The position numbers and the translations under genes were made by a program. 64,000 bases of DNA from CAWABB01 sp963780165 (GTDB taxonomy: Bacteria; Bacteroidota; Ignavibacteria; UBA10030; UBA6906), in contig CAWABB010000001.1 of NCBI GenBank assembly GCA_963780165.1, forward strand, positions 248,001 through 312,000, read 5' to 3'. The notes below the pieces were generated by a model. It made no database searches, had not been told where the DNA came from, and saw only the letters and a program-made list of their open reading frames with translations. Within the stretch, counting starts at the first letter, position 1; each line of letters starts with the position of its first letter. This document shows positions 8,519 through 17,222 of this stretch, in pieces.

Positions 8519-9634
8519 TCAGCTCGCCTGCCGGAGTCTCCGCTCGAGGAAGGCGAACGTCTCATCCGCTGCCCGATCCCACGTGAAGGACGAAGCGCGC
8601 TTCAGGGACTCGGAACTGAACCGCCGGCGCACCCCCCCGTCTGTCAACATCCGCAGCATCGCGTCCGCAAGCGCTCCCCGATCGCCGTACGGATAGAGCA
8701 GCCCGGTTTCTCCGTCAAGCACAGCCTCCTTCAGCCCGGGCACCCGGCTGGCGATCACGGGAGTCCCGCAGGCGTTCGCCTCGAGCACGGTGAGCCCCCA
8801 CCCTTCCTTCACCGAAGGCATCACCCCGAACCACATGCTTCGGAGGATCTCGACCTTCGTCGCTTCCGGGACAAACCCGGTGAACTCCACCACGCTCTGC
8901 AGTCCGAGCCGGGCTGAGACCGCCTCGAGCCGCGGGCGGTCATCTCCGTCACCCACGATCCGCACCCTGAGATCCGGGACCGTACGCAGGACCGCGGGGA
9001 GAGCCTCGAGCAGGTGATCTACGCTCTTGTACCGCTTCAGGCGGCCGAGGTAGCCGATCATCGGCGTGGGGTACTTGGCGCCTCCCGGCGTGAAGGTGTT
9101 CAGGTCGAACCCGTAGTGAACGACATCGACATCTTCGGGGCGGCATCCGTGCGCGACGAGCTCGTCTTTGGTGCTGTTGGAACCGACGACGATCGGAATC
9201 CTGCGGCGGCGGAGGAGGCTGACGCCGGCTCGCTCCATGCCCCAGACGTAGCTTGCGACGGCGGGGTTGACCTCGTGGAAGACACTGGTGCCGAAGAGAT
9301 GGTGGATCTGGGCGACGACGGGCAGGCGGGTCAACAGCGGGATGAAGAACGGAATCTTGTTCATGTCCTCCACGACGACGTCGAATTGCCCGGAGCGCAG
9401 CAGGTCACGCATGAGGCGTGGAGCGACCACGTTGAAGAGGTGCCGCCCGCCCCCACGGAGAATGCGGATGCCTTCCCGGGTCTCTTCCCGCGTCGCGCCG
9501 GAGTACGACGAACAGAGCAGCGTGACCCCGTGGCCGCGAGCGGCGATACGTGTGAAGACCTCGCGCAGGTGGACCTCGGCGCCGCCCGCGAAGGGATGCG
9601 TCCAGTCCTGCCAGTTCACCACGAGAATCTTCAT
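8519..9634 (-). CDS. GT4 family glycosyltransferase
   Basis: 371-residue cytoplasmic retaining glycosyltransferase of GT-B fold. N-terminus MKILVVNWQDWTHPFAGGAE has the acceptor-side Gly-Gly-Ala-Glu typical of GT4; the C-terminal domain shows IGYLGRLKRYKSVDHLLEAL and the E-x7-E nucleotide-sugar motif KEGWGLTVLEANACG. Start ATG 9634 overlaps the stop of rmd by 4 nt (ATGA). The preceding two genes make GDP-D-rhamnose, so the likely donor is GDP-rhamnose or GDP-mannose; that is inference from context. Last gene of the DUF2723-gmd-rmd-GT operon. Confidence 0.9.
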   Translation of the reverse strand: MKILVVNWQDWTHPFAGGAEVHLREVFTRIAARGHGVTLLCSSYSGATREETREGIRILRGGGRHLFNVVAPRLMRDLLRSGQFDVVVEDMNKIPFFIPLLTRLPVVAQIHHLFGTSVFHEVNPAVASYVWGMERAGVSLLRRRRIPIVVGSNSTKDELVAHGCRPEDVDVVHYGFDLNTFTPGGAKYPTPMIGYLGRLKRYKSVDHLLEALPAVLRTVPDLRVRIVGDGDDRPRLEAVSARLGLQSVVEFTGFVPEATKVEILRSMWFGVMPSVKEGWGLTVLEANACGTPVIASRVPGLKEAVLDGETGLLYPYGDRGALADAMLRMLTDGGVRRRFSSESLKRASSFTWDRAADETFAFLERRLRQAS

Positions 9635-10608
9635 GCACCGGCGGCAAGCGTCCGTTGCCAATACGTGAAGACGTCTTTCAGCGTTTCCCGGAGCGTGAAT
9701 GTGGGAGTCCAGCCGGTCTCCGCTTTCAGTCGTTCCGCGCTGCCGAGCAGCACCGGGACATCATAGGGACGGACCTTGGCCTGCTCGACTGCGACGTCCG
9801 CGTTGATGCCTGTGATCTCCTCGAAGAGGGAGATGATCTCGCGGATGGATGCGGCCTTCCCGGAGCACACATTGTACACCACATTGTCGCTTGGATGCTC
9901 GAGCATGGTCCAGTACGCCCGCACCACATCGCGCACGTCGGTGAAGTCGCGACGGGCCCCGAGGTTGCCGGGGCGCAACACCGGGGGTGTCGTCCCCGCC
10001 GCGAACTCGGCAAACTTCCGTGCGAACTCGGAGCAGACGAACGAGGGTGCTTGACGCGGCCCGACATGGTTGAACGGACGGGCGACGGTGACGCGAAGGC
10101 CATATGTCTTCCGGTAGGCTTGCGAGATCAGGTCGATGCTGGCCTTGCTTGCGGCGTAGGGGTTCCCTGGGTTGAGGGGAAGTTCTTCCTTGATCGGCAA
10201 AAGCTCGGGAGCCACTTTCCCGTACACTTCGCTGGAACTGACGATGAGGACCTGGACCTCCAGGTTCTCGCGCTCCTGCATCTTCCGGGCGGCTTCCAGG
10301 ATTGACATGGATCCGGCGATGTTCGTCTGGATGGTGCCGACAGGATCAACGACCGACGTGGGAACGAACGCCTGGCCGGCCAGATGGATGATACGCTCCG
10401 GCCGGATGTCGTGGAAGAGTTCTTCGATACGGCTCGCGTTCAGGATGTCCGCCTGGCGGAGCCGCAGCTTGCCGGTGATGCCCTTCAGGTTCGGGCCCGG
10501 CTGAGGCGTGATGATGGTGCCGTACACGTCCACCCCACCTATGGAGTGGAGCAACTCGGCCATGTGAGAACCGACGAACCCATCGATTCCGGTCACGAGC
10601 ACGCGCAT
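9631..10608 (-). CDS. rmd: GDP-6-deoxy-D-mannose (GDP-4-keto) reductase
   Basis: 325-residue short-chain dehydrogenase/epimerase-family protein that most likely reduces GDP-4-keto-6-deoxy-D-mannose to GDP-D-rhamnose. Rossmann motif TGIDGFVGSHMAE at the N-terminus, IIHLAGQAFVP, catalytic Ser in LIVSSSEVYG, and the YxxxK pair in NPYAASKASID (about 150-160); RPFNHVGPRQAPSFV is the RMD signature region. Immediately downstream of gmd (8-nt gap), which supplies the substrate. A GDP-L-fucose synthase is excluded by sequence type (no epimerase-type NPYGxSK of Fcl). The 6-deoxy-D-talose reductase (Tld) is the main alternative. Confidence 0.85.
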   Translation of the reverse strand: MRVLVTGIDGFVGSHMAELLHSIGGVDVYGTIITPQPGPNLKGITGKLRLRQADILNASRIEELFHDIRPERIIHLAGQAFVPTSVVDPVGTIQTNIAGSMSILEAARKMQERENLEVQVLIVSSSEVYGKVAPELLPIKEELPLNPGNPYAASKASIDLISQAYRKTYGLRVTVARPFNHVGPRQAPSFVCSEFARKFAEFAAGTTPPVLRPGNLGARRDFTDVRDVVRAYWTMLEHPSDNVVYNVCSGKAASIREIISLFEEITGINADVAVEQAKVRPYDVPVLLGSAERLKAETGWTPTFTLRETLKDVFTYWQRTLAAGA

Positions 10609-10616
10609 GGAGGCGC

Positions 10617-11591
10617 TCAGCGTTTCTTGCCCGCCCGCTTGAGCCGGGCGATGTCGGCATCCACCATCATTGTGACGAGGCCGTTGAAGTCAACCCGCGG
10701 CCTCCATCCGAGCTCCGTCCGGGCGCTGGTGGAATCCCCCAGCAGATGATGCACTTCGGCGGGCCGGTAATATTCCTTGTCCACCTTCACATATTTTCGG
10801 GAATTCAGCCCGACATGGTCGAAGGCTGCCGCGGCGAAGTCGCGCACGGAGTGGTCTACGCCCGTGGCCACGACATAGTCGCGCGGCTCCTTCTGCCCGA
10901 GCATGAGCCACATCGCTTTCACATAATCCCCGGCGTACCCCCAATCGCGCCGGGCATCCAGGTTGCCAAGCCGCAGCTCCTTCGACATCCCGAGGGCGAT
11001 CCGGGCCACGCCGTCCGAGATCTTGCGCGTCACGAACTCCAGGCCGCGCCGCGGGGACTCGTGGTTGAACAGGATGCCGGAGACGGCGTACATATCGTAG
11101 CTCTCGCGGTAGTTGACGGTGATGAAGTGGCCGTAGACCTTGGCCACGCCGTACGGGCTCCGCGGATAAAACGGCGTACGCTCAGTCTGCGGGGTCTCGA
11201 GGACCTTCCCGAACATTTCGCTGCTGCTGGCCTGGTAGAACCGGACCTTCCGGTTGACCAGCTTGATCGCCTCGAGGATCTTCGTCACGCCGAGCCCGGT
11301 GAACTCGCCGGTCAGCGTCGGCTGGATCCAGGACGTGGGGACAAACGACATGGCCGCGAGGTTGTATACCTCGTCGGGCTCGACTGCTTCGATCAGCTCG
11401 ATGAGGGAGAGCTGGTCCAGCAGGTCGGCCTGTACAATCGTGATCTTGTCGCGGATATGCTCGATGCGCTCGAAATTCTCCGTACTCGCTCGGCGCACCA
11501 TGCCGTACACCTTGTACCGCTTCGAGAGCAGGAGTTCGGCAAGATAGGAGCCGTCCTGCCCGGTCACCCCGGTGATGAGTGCGCGCTTCAT
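10617..11591 (-). CDS. gmd: GDP-mannose 4,6-dehydratase
   Basis: Removes water from GDP-D-mannose to give GDP-4-keto-6-deoxy-D-mannose using bound NADP. 324 residues, slightly shorter than E. coli Gmd (373). N-terminal MKRALITGVTGQDGSYLAELLL carries the GxxGxxG dinucleotide motif; YNLAAMSFVPTSW, QASSSEMFG with the catalytic Ser, and SPYGVAKVYGHF with the catalytic Tyr-x3-Lys, and ILFNHESPRRG are all diagnostic. Starts 3 nt after the DUF2723 gene ends and is followed by rmd after 8 nt. Confidence 0.95.
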   Translation of the reverse strand: MKRALITGVTGQDGSYLAELLLSKRYKVYGMVRRASTENFERIEHIRDKITIVQADLLDQLSLIELIEAVEPDEVYNLAAMSFVPTSWIQPTLTGEFTGLGVTKILEAIKLVNRKVRFYQASSSEMFGKVLETPQTERTPFYPRSPYGVAKVYGHFITVNYRESYDMYAVSGILFNHESPRRGLEFVTRKISDGVARIALGMSKELRLGNLDARRDWGYAGDYVKAMWLMLGQKEPRDYVVATGVDHSVRDFAAAAFDHVGLNSRKYVKVDKEYYRPAEVHHLLGDSTSARTELGWRPRVDFNGLVTMMVDADIARLKRAGKKR

Positions 11592-11594
11592 GGG

Positions 11595-14294
11595 TCAGCC
11601 TCCGATGCGAGCGGAGTCAGGCTGCTTCGGCGCCTGACGGTTCACGAGTGCCTGCACTTCGGCGATGCGTTGCCGGAGACCCGGATCGTTCGGGTACTGT
11701 TGGGTCAGCTGTGTGAGGAGCTCCAGCATCGCCGGCCAATCCTGCTTCTGCTCGTAGATGCTGAACAGGACCCGGTACGGGTTGTACGGGGAGCTTGCGT
11801 CGGCCCGGCCGCTCGCGATCATCTCCTTCATCGTCCCTTCCAGTTCGCCTGCGATCTGGTTGAAGGCCTCGGTCTGCCCGAGCCGGGCATAGAAGGTGCC
11901 GAGGTCCGAGAGCAGCTCCCAGCCCATCGGGACCTTCGACCGCGGGATGAGCTCTTCCATCCGGTTCAGCGTCGCGATTGCCCTTGCCGTGTCGGCATCA
12001 GCGTTGCTGTAGTACAGCGCAAGGCGCATGAAGGCCGACCGGTAGTTCAGCATGAGCCGGCTGGTGTTCTCGTCGAAGTACACGCCGGGATCGGCGACCC
12101 TGCGGAACCTGTACCCGTACTGCGGGCCTTTCGACGGTTCCGTTGGTTCCTGCATGAGGTTCGCTTCGAGCACGGACTTCTCGATGCCGAAGTCCTCGCG
12201 CCCCACGCGTCGCGGCTCCAGCCGCCAGGCGAGGCCGTGGAACCAGAGGTAGTCATCCAGGCCGATCTTGCTGTCGGGCGACACCGTCACGGCAAAGTAG
12301 ATCGGCCGCTTCCACTCGTTCGTGAAGATGATGTCCCGGACAAGGATATCCTGTACGCGGATCACCGGCGTCCGCTGGATGGTCATCGTGTTGCGCATCG
12401 TGAACGTGATCTTCTTGCTCTTCACGACGGCGGTGTCCCTGACCCCGTAGCGCCGGATGGCCTCCTCGGTGACCGGGAGATCGAGCGTTCTCGTCCGCCA
12501 GACCGTCGGCGCGATGTTCGCGATCGCGTCATTCGGCAGGCTGATGGGCACGGGCCTGGCCTCCGGGAAGTAGGCGCTGTCCTTCATCTGCTGGATGTAC
12601 CACGGGGTGTTGACCAGGCTGAGGTTTACGATCCTGACGTCGCGCCTGATGCCCTCGACATCCTGCAGATACCAGAGCGGAAATGTGTCATTGTCGCCGT
12701 TGGTGAAGAGAATCGCGTCCTTCTCGCACGTCTGGAGGATATTGTACGAGTAGTCCCAGGCGACATAGTTTCCCTCCCGGTCGTGCTCATGCCAGTTGAC
12801 CTGGGCGAGCCGCACGGGGACGAGCACCAGGCCGGCCCCGACAACGGCCATCGTGATCGCCGGCGCCGCGCCCGACGAGGTCACGAAGCGTTTGACGTAC
12901 TCGATGATCGCCAGGATGCCCATCGCGATCCAGAGCGCGAAGACGTAGAAGGCCCCCACATAGAAGTAGTCGCGCTCGCGGGGTTGAGGCTCCTGCTGGT
13001 TCTGGTAGAGCGCGAGGAGGGGGCCCAGGATCAGAAACATCGCGAGGAAGACCAGCCCCAGCTTCGGATCCTTCCGGAAGAGATAGTAGCACCCGAGCAG
13101 GCCGATCAGAAACGGGATGCCGAACGTCCTGGTCCAGGATACGCCGGCGTCCTGGTAGTCCCCCGCCTCCCCGATGAAGTTCGACTCGAGGTACCGGAAG
13201 AACATGTGGTCCAGCTGGTAGCGGAAGAGATAATCCCACTCGCCCGTGTACTTCGTATACATCTCCTGCTGGTGGGCCTCCTGGCTGTTGCGGCGCGGCC
13301 ACTGCCCCTGCTGGCCGTACTGTTCGCGCGCGAGGTAGGACGTCAGGCGCTCCAGCGTGTTCGGATTGTTCTCGTTCATCGGCGGATTCGCGTTCGAGCG
13401 GATCAGCACCGTCGTGTATGTCGTGTATCCGAGGAAAATGAGCAGGACCGACATCAGGATGACGTGCAGGGTCTTCTTCTTGTCAACGTACGTGGTATAT
13501 GCGAAGTACATCACTGCCGCGATGATGAGCCAGGGAACAAACGCGATGAGCTGGCTCTTCATGTCCATGAAGCTGCCGTCCATCATGCCCGGAACGTATT
13601 TGACAATCCCCGGGTACACGATCGAGAACGCCACGACCGAAGCGATCACGAGCAGGGAGAACGACTTCGCCGTAACGGTGAACTTCCTGTAATAGATGAT
13701 CATCATCACGGGGAAGATCGCCAGCAGGGCCAGGAGGTGCACGCCGAGCGAGAGCCCGATCAGGTACGATATCAGGAGGAAGTACTTCTCGTTGCCCTCG
13801 GCCTCGGCGTGGTCCAGCCACCGGAGTGCAAGCCAGAGAATGGCCGAGAGGAAGAACATGCTCGCCGCATACACTTCGGCCTCGATGCCATTGGCCCAGA
13901 AGGACGAGCTGAACGCCAGCGCGAACGCCCCGATCACGGCAGCGCCGTACACCTCCGCCATCTCCACGACGGACGCAGGCGCAGAGCGGAACTGCAGGAT
14001 GACGCGGACGATGACCAGGTACAGAAAGAGCACACTGAACGCGCTGAGCAGCGCGGATACCAGATGGGCCCGCACGGCCATGTCGGCAGCGACGGGAAAC
14101 AGCATGGCGACGCGGGTCACAAGCAGAAACAGGGGCGCTCCCGGCGGATGGGGCACCTGCATCATCTTGGCGGCCGCGATGAACTCGCCGACATCCCAGA
14201 ACACCACCGTGGGCGCCAGGGTGATCACATACACCGCCAGTGACGCCAGAAAGACAGCCGCGCCGATGATCCGTTTCACGCGCTTCGCATCCAT
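11595..14294 (-). CDS. DUF2723 polytopic membrane protein with C-terminal TPR-like region
   Basis: 899-residue inner-membrane protein. The first about 560 residues contain a dozen or more hydrophobic segments; the loop after the first helix has the DUF2723 signature LAPTVVFWDVGEFIAAA with acidic residues placed as in GT-C enzymes, and HPPGAPLFLL follows. A long soluble part (about 560-800) and a helical TPR-like tail (LLSDLGTFYARLGQTEAFNQ, YPNDPGLRQRIAEVQ) complete it. DUF2723 proteins are related to protein O-mannosyltransferases (the eukaryotic relative TMEM260 is one), so a role in transferring sugars to exported proteins is plausible. ATG 14294 has GAGGA 6 nt upstream; an ATG 36 nt earlier lacks one. 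First gene of the gmd-rmd-GT operon. Confidence 0.88.
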   Translation of the reverse strand: MDAKRVKRIIGAAVFLASLAVYVITLAPTVVFWDVGEFIAAAKMMQVPHPPGAPLFLLVTRVAMLFPVAADMAVRAHLVSALLSAFSVLFLYLVIVRVILQFRSAPASVVEMAEVYGAAVIGAFALAFSSSFWANGIEAEVYAASMFFLSAILWLALRWLDHAEAEGNEKYFLLISYLIGLSLGVHLLALLAIFPVMMIIYYRKFTVTAKSFSLLVIASVVAFSIVYPGIVKYVPGMMDGSFMDMKSQLIAFVPWLIIAAVMYFAYTTYVDKKKTLHVILMSVLLIFLGYTTYTTVLIRSNANPPMNENNPNTLERLTSYLAREQYGQQGQWPRRNSQEAHQQEMYTKYTGEWDYLFRYQLDHMFFRYLESNFIGEAGDYQDAGVSWTRTFGIPFLIGLLGCYYLFRKDPKLGLVFLAMFLILGPLLALYQNQQEPQPRERDYFYVGAFYVFALWIAMGILAIIEYVKRFVTSSGAAPAITMAVVGAGLVLVPVRLAQVNWHEHDREGNYVAWDYSYNILQTCEKDAILFTNGDNDTFPLWYLQDVEGIRRDVRIVNLSLVNTPWYIQQMKDSAYFPEARPVPISLPNDAIANIAPTVWRTRTLDLPVTEEAIRRYGVRDTAVVKSKKITFTMRNTMTIQRTPVIRVQDILVRDIIFTNEWKRPIYFAVTVSPDSKIGLDDYLWFHGLAWRLEPRRVGREDFGIEKSVLEANLMQEPTEPSKGPQYGYRFRRVADPGVYFDENTSRLMLNYRSAFMRLALYYSNADADTARAIATLNRMEELIPRSKVPMGWELLSDLGTFYARLGQTEAFNQIAGELEGTMKEMIASGRADASSPYNPYRVLFSIYEQKQDWPAMLELLTQLTQQYPNDPGLRQRIAEVQALVNRQAPKQPDSARIGG

Positions 14295-14342
14295 TGCTTC
14301 CTCATGACAGGTCAGGGGACTTCGATTCAATCAAAGCAGATA

Positions 14343-14371
14343 AATATATCCCAATCCGTTCAGACATTCAA
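14343..14371 (-). promoter_or_regulatory. Promoter of the DUF2723-gmd-rmd-GT operon
   Basis: Minus strand: TTGAAT (14371-14366), 17-nt spacer, TATATT (14348-14343). Expected start near 14336, giving a leader of about 42 nt with a GAGGA ribosome binding site before ATG 14294. Confidence 0.65.
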
Positions 14372-14385
14372 CCCTTCGTGCTGAC

Positions 14386-15507
14386 TCACACCATCAGTTT
14401 TGCGGCTATTTCATCGCACAGGAGGTAGCCCCGGGGGGTCAGGCGCACCATTCCACCCCCCATGACCGCGAGCCCGTGCTCCGCGAGATCGCGCAGAATG
14501 GCCTCCCACTCACCCTCCATCAGGTCTGCCACCTCGAGCCCGCTCCCCCTCAGGCCAAGGAAGACCCGCTCATTCCTGAGCTGCTTTCCGGACAGCGTCT
14601 CCTCGCCAGCAGCGGCGGAGAGCCCCCCCTCGATGCGCTCCAGATAGTTGACCAGATTGCTGACGTTCCACCAGCGCCGGCCTTCGCGACCGCCGTCCAT
14701 CGGGAGGAACGAATGCGCCGACGGCCCGAACCCCAGATACCCTCCGTGCGACCAGTAGTTGGCGTTGTGTCTGCACCGGAACCCGGGACGAGCGAAGTTG
14801 GATACTTCATATTGCTCGTACCCCGCGGCGCCGAGGAACTCCATCGTACGCTCGTACAGCCCGGCCTCGTCATCGCGCCCTGCGGGAATCACCGCGCCTT
14901 CCTCCACGAGGCGGAAGAGCGGTGTGTTGGGCTCGACGATCAGACTGTAGGCGGAGATATGCTCGGGACGGAGAGCGACGGTACTCCGGAGCGTCTCTTC
15001 CCATGTCGACAGCTGCTGTCCGGGAAGCGCGAAGATCAGATCGACGCTGATGTTGTCGAACCCCGTCTCGCGCGCGGCGCGCACGCACGCCCGGGCCTGC
15101 GTTGCGTCGTGAATGCGATCGAGGAATCTCAGCTCGGCAGCGTCGAACGACTGAATGCCGATGCTGAGCCTGTTGACTCCGCACGCGCGATATGCGCGCA
15201 GCGTGTCTGACGTGACCGTCCCGGGATTCGTTTCAACCGTGATCTCAGCGCCGGCGGCGAGCCGGAATGATGCTCTGGCGGCATCCAGGAGTCTCTCGAG
15301 TTCCGCAGGCTTCAGCAATGACGGCGTGCCCCCGCCGAAGAACACGGTGTCGACCTCGGGGCTCCCGTGCCCCTGTCCCGCCCGCACGATGTCCAGCACG
15401 AGGGCATCAAGAAATCTGCCGGTCATGGACCTGTTCTCGATCGAGTAGAAGTCACAGTACAGGCACTTCTTCTCGCAAAACGGGATATGGAGATAGAGTG
15501 AGAGCAC
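14386..15507 (-). CDS. hemW: Radical SAM heme chaperone HemW (HemN-like)
   Basis: Radical SAM protein of the HemN/HemW family. The cluster motif CEKKCLYC (Cys11, Cys15, Cys18 from the start used here) lies in SLYLHIPFC; the fourth cysteine that true HemN coproporphyrinogen dehydrogenase has two residues further on is Phe here (CDF), which points to HemW, a heme chaperone. FFGGGTPS, VETNPGT, RLSIGIQSFD and NISVDLIFALPGQ are conserved family blocks and the C-terminal HemN domain is present. I use GTG 15507, 11 nt after the lepB stop; GTG 15549 would add 14 residues and overlap lepB by 31 nt and cannot be excluded. Last gene of the lepA-lepB-lepB-hemW run. Confidence 0.88.
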   Translation of the reverse strand: MLSLYLHIPFCEKKCLYCDFYSIENRSMTGRFLDALVLDIVRAGQGHGSPEVDTVFFGGGTPSLLKPAELERLLDAARASFRLAAGAEITVETNPGTVTSDTLRAYRACGVNRLSIGIQSFDAAELRFLDRIHDATQARACVRAARETGFDNISVDLIFALPGQQLSTWEETLRSTVALRPEHISAYSLIVEPNTPLFRLVEEGAVIPAGRDDEAGLYERTMEFLGAAGYEQYEVSNFARPGFRCRHNANYWSHGGYLGFGPSAHSFLPMDGGREGRRWWNVSNLVNYLERIEGGLSAAAGEETLSGKQLRNERVFLGLRGSGLEVADLMEGEWEAILRDLAEHGLAVMGGGMVRLTPRGYLLCDEIAAKLMV

Positions 15508-15518
15508 GGGCGCTGGGC

Positions 15519-16298
15519 TTACCGGACCAGATGACCGAGACGCGACCACCGAACGCCCCGAAGACGACCGGAGAGCCCGCTCGTCGCGGCCCCGGGGTCA
15601 ACGGACCAGTAGACCACAATGGGAGTTCCGATCACCCAGGCACGGGGGATGAGTCCCCAGTGCCTGCTGTCGACGCTCAGCGATGTCCGGTCTCCCAGAA
15701 GGAAGTAGAACTCGTTCACAACGGTGTGGGAGGTCGCCGCATTGGCCGCGTGTTCCTCCTCGCCAGTGAGGCCGCGATCGCGACCCGCCATCTCGCGCAG
15801 GATCACTGGCGTTCGGTCATCCATGGTGATAGTCTCGCCTGGCCTGGGGATGACCAGGTCCACCAGCCTCGTCGTGTCGTTCTCGAGCCGCGCCACCACC
15901 CGTCCGTTCACCCGCACGTCGCCCCGTCCGATGGCGACCGTATCCCCCGGAACGGCAACGCACCGTTTCACGAACTGGGCCGCCGAGCGGAAACTCTCGG
16001 GGCCCGTGCCCGCAGGGAGCAGGAACAACAGAATGTCCCCTCTCCGGGGATCGCGCAGCGCGGGAAGTCGAATGTCGGGAAGCGGACCGTAGTCTCCGGA
16101 CAACGCGGCAGGCGTGCGGGCACCATACTGGAACTTGTTGACCAGCACGAAGTCCCCCGGCTCGAGGGCGTCCATCATCGAACGGCTGGGGATATAACTG
16201 GCATCCAGGATGAAGGTCTTCACCAGGAGGGCGGTGAGGACCGTCATCACCAGAATTGCCATCAGATCGCCGAGGCGGCGGCCGATTCGGGGCTGCAC
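15519..16298 (-). CDS. lepB: Signal peptidase I, second copy
   Basis: Membrane-bound Ser/Lys protease removing signal peptides on the periplasmic side. From GTG 16298 it has 259 residues: one N-terminal transmembrane helix (about 11-32), the catalytic Ser in YIPSRSMMDAL (Ser40) and the general-base Lys in FVKRCVAVPGD (Lys111), and the GDRTSLSVDSRHWG box. Its box III differs from the usual GDNRxxSxDSR (Arg-Thr replaces Asn-Arg), and it has a shorter loop than its neighbour, so the two copies have probably diverged in substrate. GTG 16298 lies 11 nt after the upstream lepB stop; a TTG at 16337 would overlap it by 29 nt. Confidence 0.88.
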   Translation of the reverse strand: MQPRIGRRLGDLMAILVMTVLTALLVKTFILDASYIPSRSMMDALEPGDFVLVNKFQYGARTPAALSGDYGPLPDIRLPALRDPRRGDILLFLLPAGTGPESFRSAAQFVKRCVAVPGDTVAIGRGDVRVNGRVVARLENDTTRLVDLVIPRPGETITMDDRTPVILREMAGRDRGLTGEEEHAANAATSHTVVNEFYFLLGDRTSLSVDSRHWGLIPRAWVIGTPIVVYWSVDPGAATSGLSGRLRGVRWSRLGHLVR

Positions 16299-16308
16299 GG
16301 ACCCCGGA

Positions 16309-17217
16309 CTACTTGATGATCTGTCCGAGACGGCCAAAGCGAATCGTCTGCACCTTTGTCAGGAAGTTCGCGAGCGGTACTTCCGGATCCCATGACCAGT
16401 AGACGATCATCGGGGTTCCCACGATGTTTTCTTCCGGGATGAACCCCCAGAACCGGCCGTCGAGGCTGTTGTCGCGATTGTCTCCCATCCCGAAGATATA
16501 GCTCTGCTCCACGACATACCGGGCGGCGGGAACGCCGTCGACGAGGATGCGCCCGTTGCGGTCCAACATCGCCGTATGCCCTTCTCTGCCGAGGAACGTC
16601 TTCCATCGGCCGAACGATTCCGGGGTGAGCTCGATGACATCGCCCCTGGCGGGAACCACGACGGGACCCCAGTTGTCCTCGTTGAACGGTTCGCCTTTGG
16701 GGAAGATCCGCGGATCCGGAAGCGTCGGGGGCAGCATCTGGCTGCTATTGAATTTCAGATTGCGTGGCAGCGGCGCTGGGGAGCCGTTCACGTACAACAC
16801 CCTGTTCACGATCTGCACCGTGTCGCCCGAGAGGGCGACAGCCCGTTTCAGATAGAACATGAATTCCTGGGACTGCACTTCGTCGCGCTGGCCGGGGAAC
16901 TCGAACACAATCACGTCGCCGCGTTCGACCCCCCGGATCGCCGGGACGCGGAACCACGGGAGGCGGATATTGGTGAACGGGATCGTCCGCGGCGTGGTGC
17001 CGCCGAACAGGAACTTGTTGACGAAGAGAAAGTCCCCCGCCATGATTTCGTTCTCCATCGACCCCGTCGGGACCTCGAAGGAGGCAAGCACGAAGCTGTT
17101 CAGAAAGAAGAACGAGACGAGGACGAAAACGACATCCTTGACAAGGTCCTTCAGCGTGTGCTTCTGGTGATGTCCCGCGCGCGGGTTCTGGTCCGGTTGT
17201 CCGGTCTGCTTGGCCAT
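16309..17217 (-). CDS. lepB: Signal peptidase I, first copy
   Basis: 302-residue signal peptidase I. A single transmembrane helix (about 24-46) is followed by the catalytic Ser53 in FEVPTGSMENEI and Lys124 in YLKRAVALSGD; the canonical GDNRDNSLDGRFWGF block is near the C-terminus. An insertion of about 90 residues between Lys and the GDN box is typical of the longer Gram-negative enzymes. ATG 17217 starts 5 nt after the lepA stop; the open frame continues far upstream through lepA but without homology. The lepA-lepB order is the same as in E. coli and many other bacteria. Confidence 0.93.
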   Translation of the reverse strand: MAKQTGQPDQNPRAGHHQKHTLKDLVKDVVFVLVSFFFLNSFVLASFEVPTGSMENEIMAGDFLFVNKFLFGGTTPRTIPFTNIRLPWFRVPAIRGVERGDVIVFEFPGQRDEVQSQEFMFYLKRAVALSGDTVQIVNRVLYVNGSPAPLPRNLKFNSSQMLPPTLPDPRIFPKGEPFNEDNWGPVVVPARGDVIELTPESFGRWKTFLGREGHTAMLDRNGRILVDGVPAARYVVEQSYIFGMGDNRDNSLDGRFWGFIPEENIVGTPMIVYWSWDPEVPLANFLTKVQTIRFGRLGQIIK

Positions 17218-17222
17218 TCGTG

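Noticed and set aside
10746..14243. Very long plus-strand open frame (over 1100 codons)
   Set aside because: It is antisense to gmd and the DUF2723 gene, both with clear family motifs; its His/Asp/Arg-rich translation is typical of the shadow frame in GC-rich DNA.
14386..15507. Oxygen-independent coproporphyrinogen oxidase HemN
   Set aside because: Only three of the HemN cysteines are present (C-x3-C-x2-C then Asp-Phe), which is the HemW pattern.
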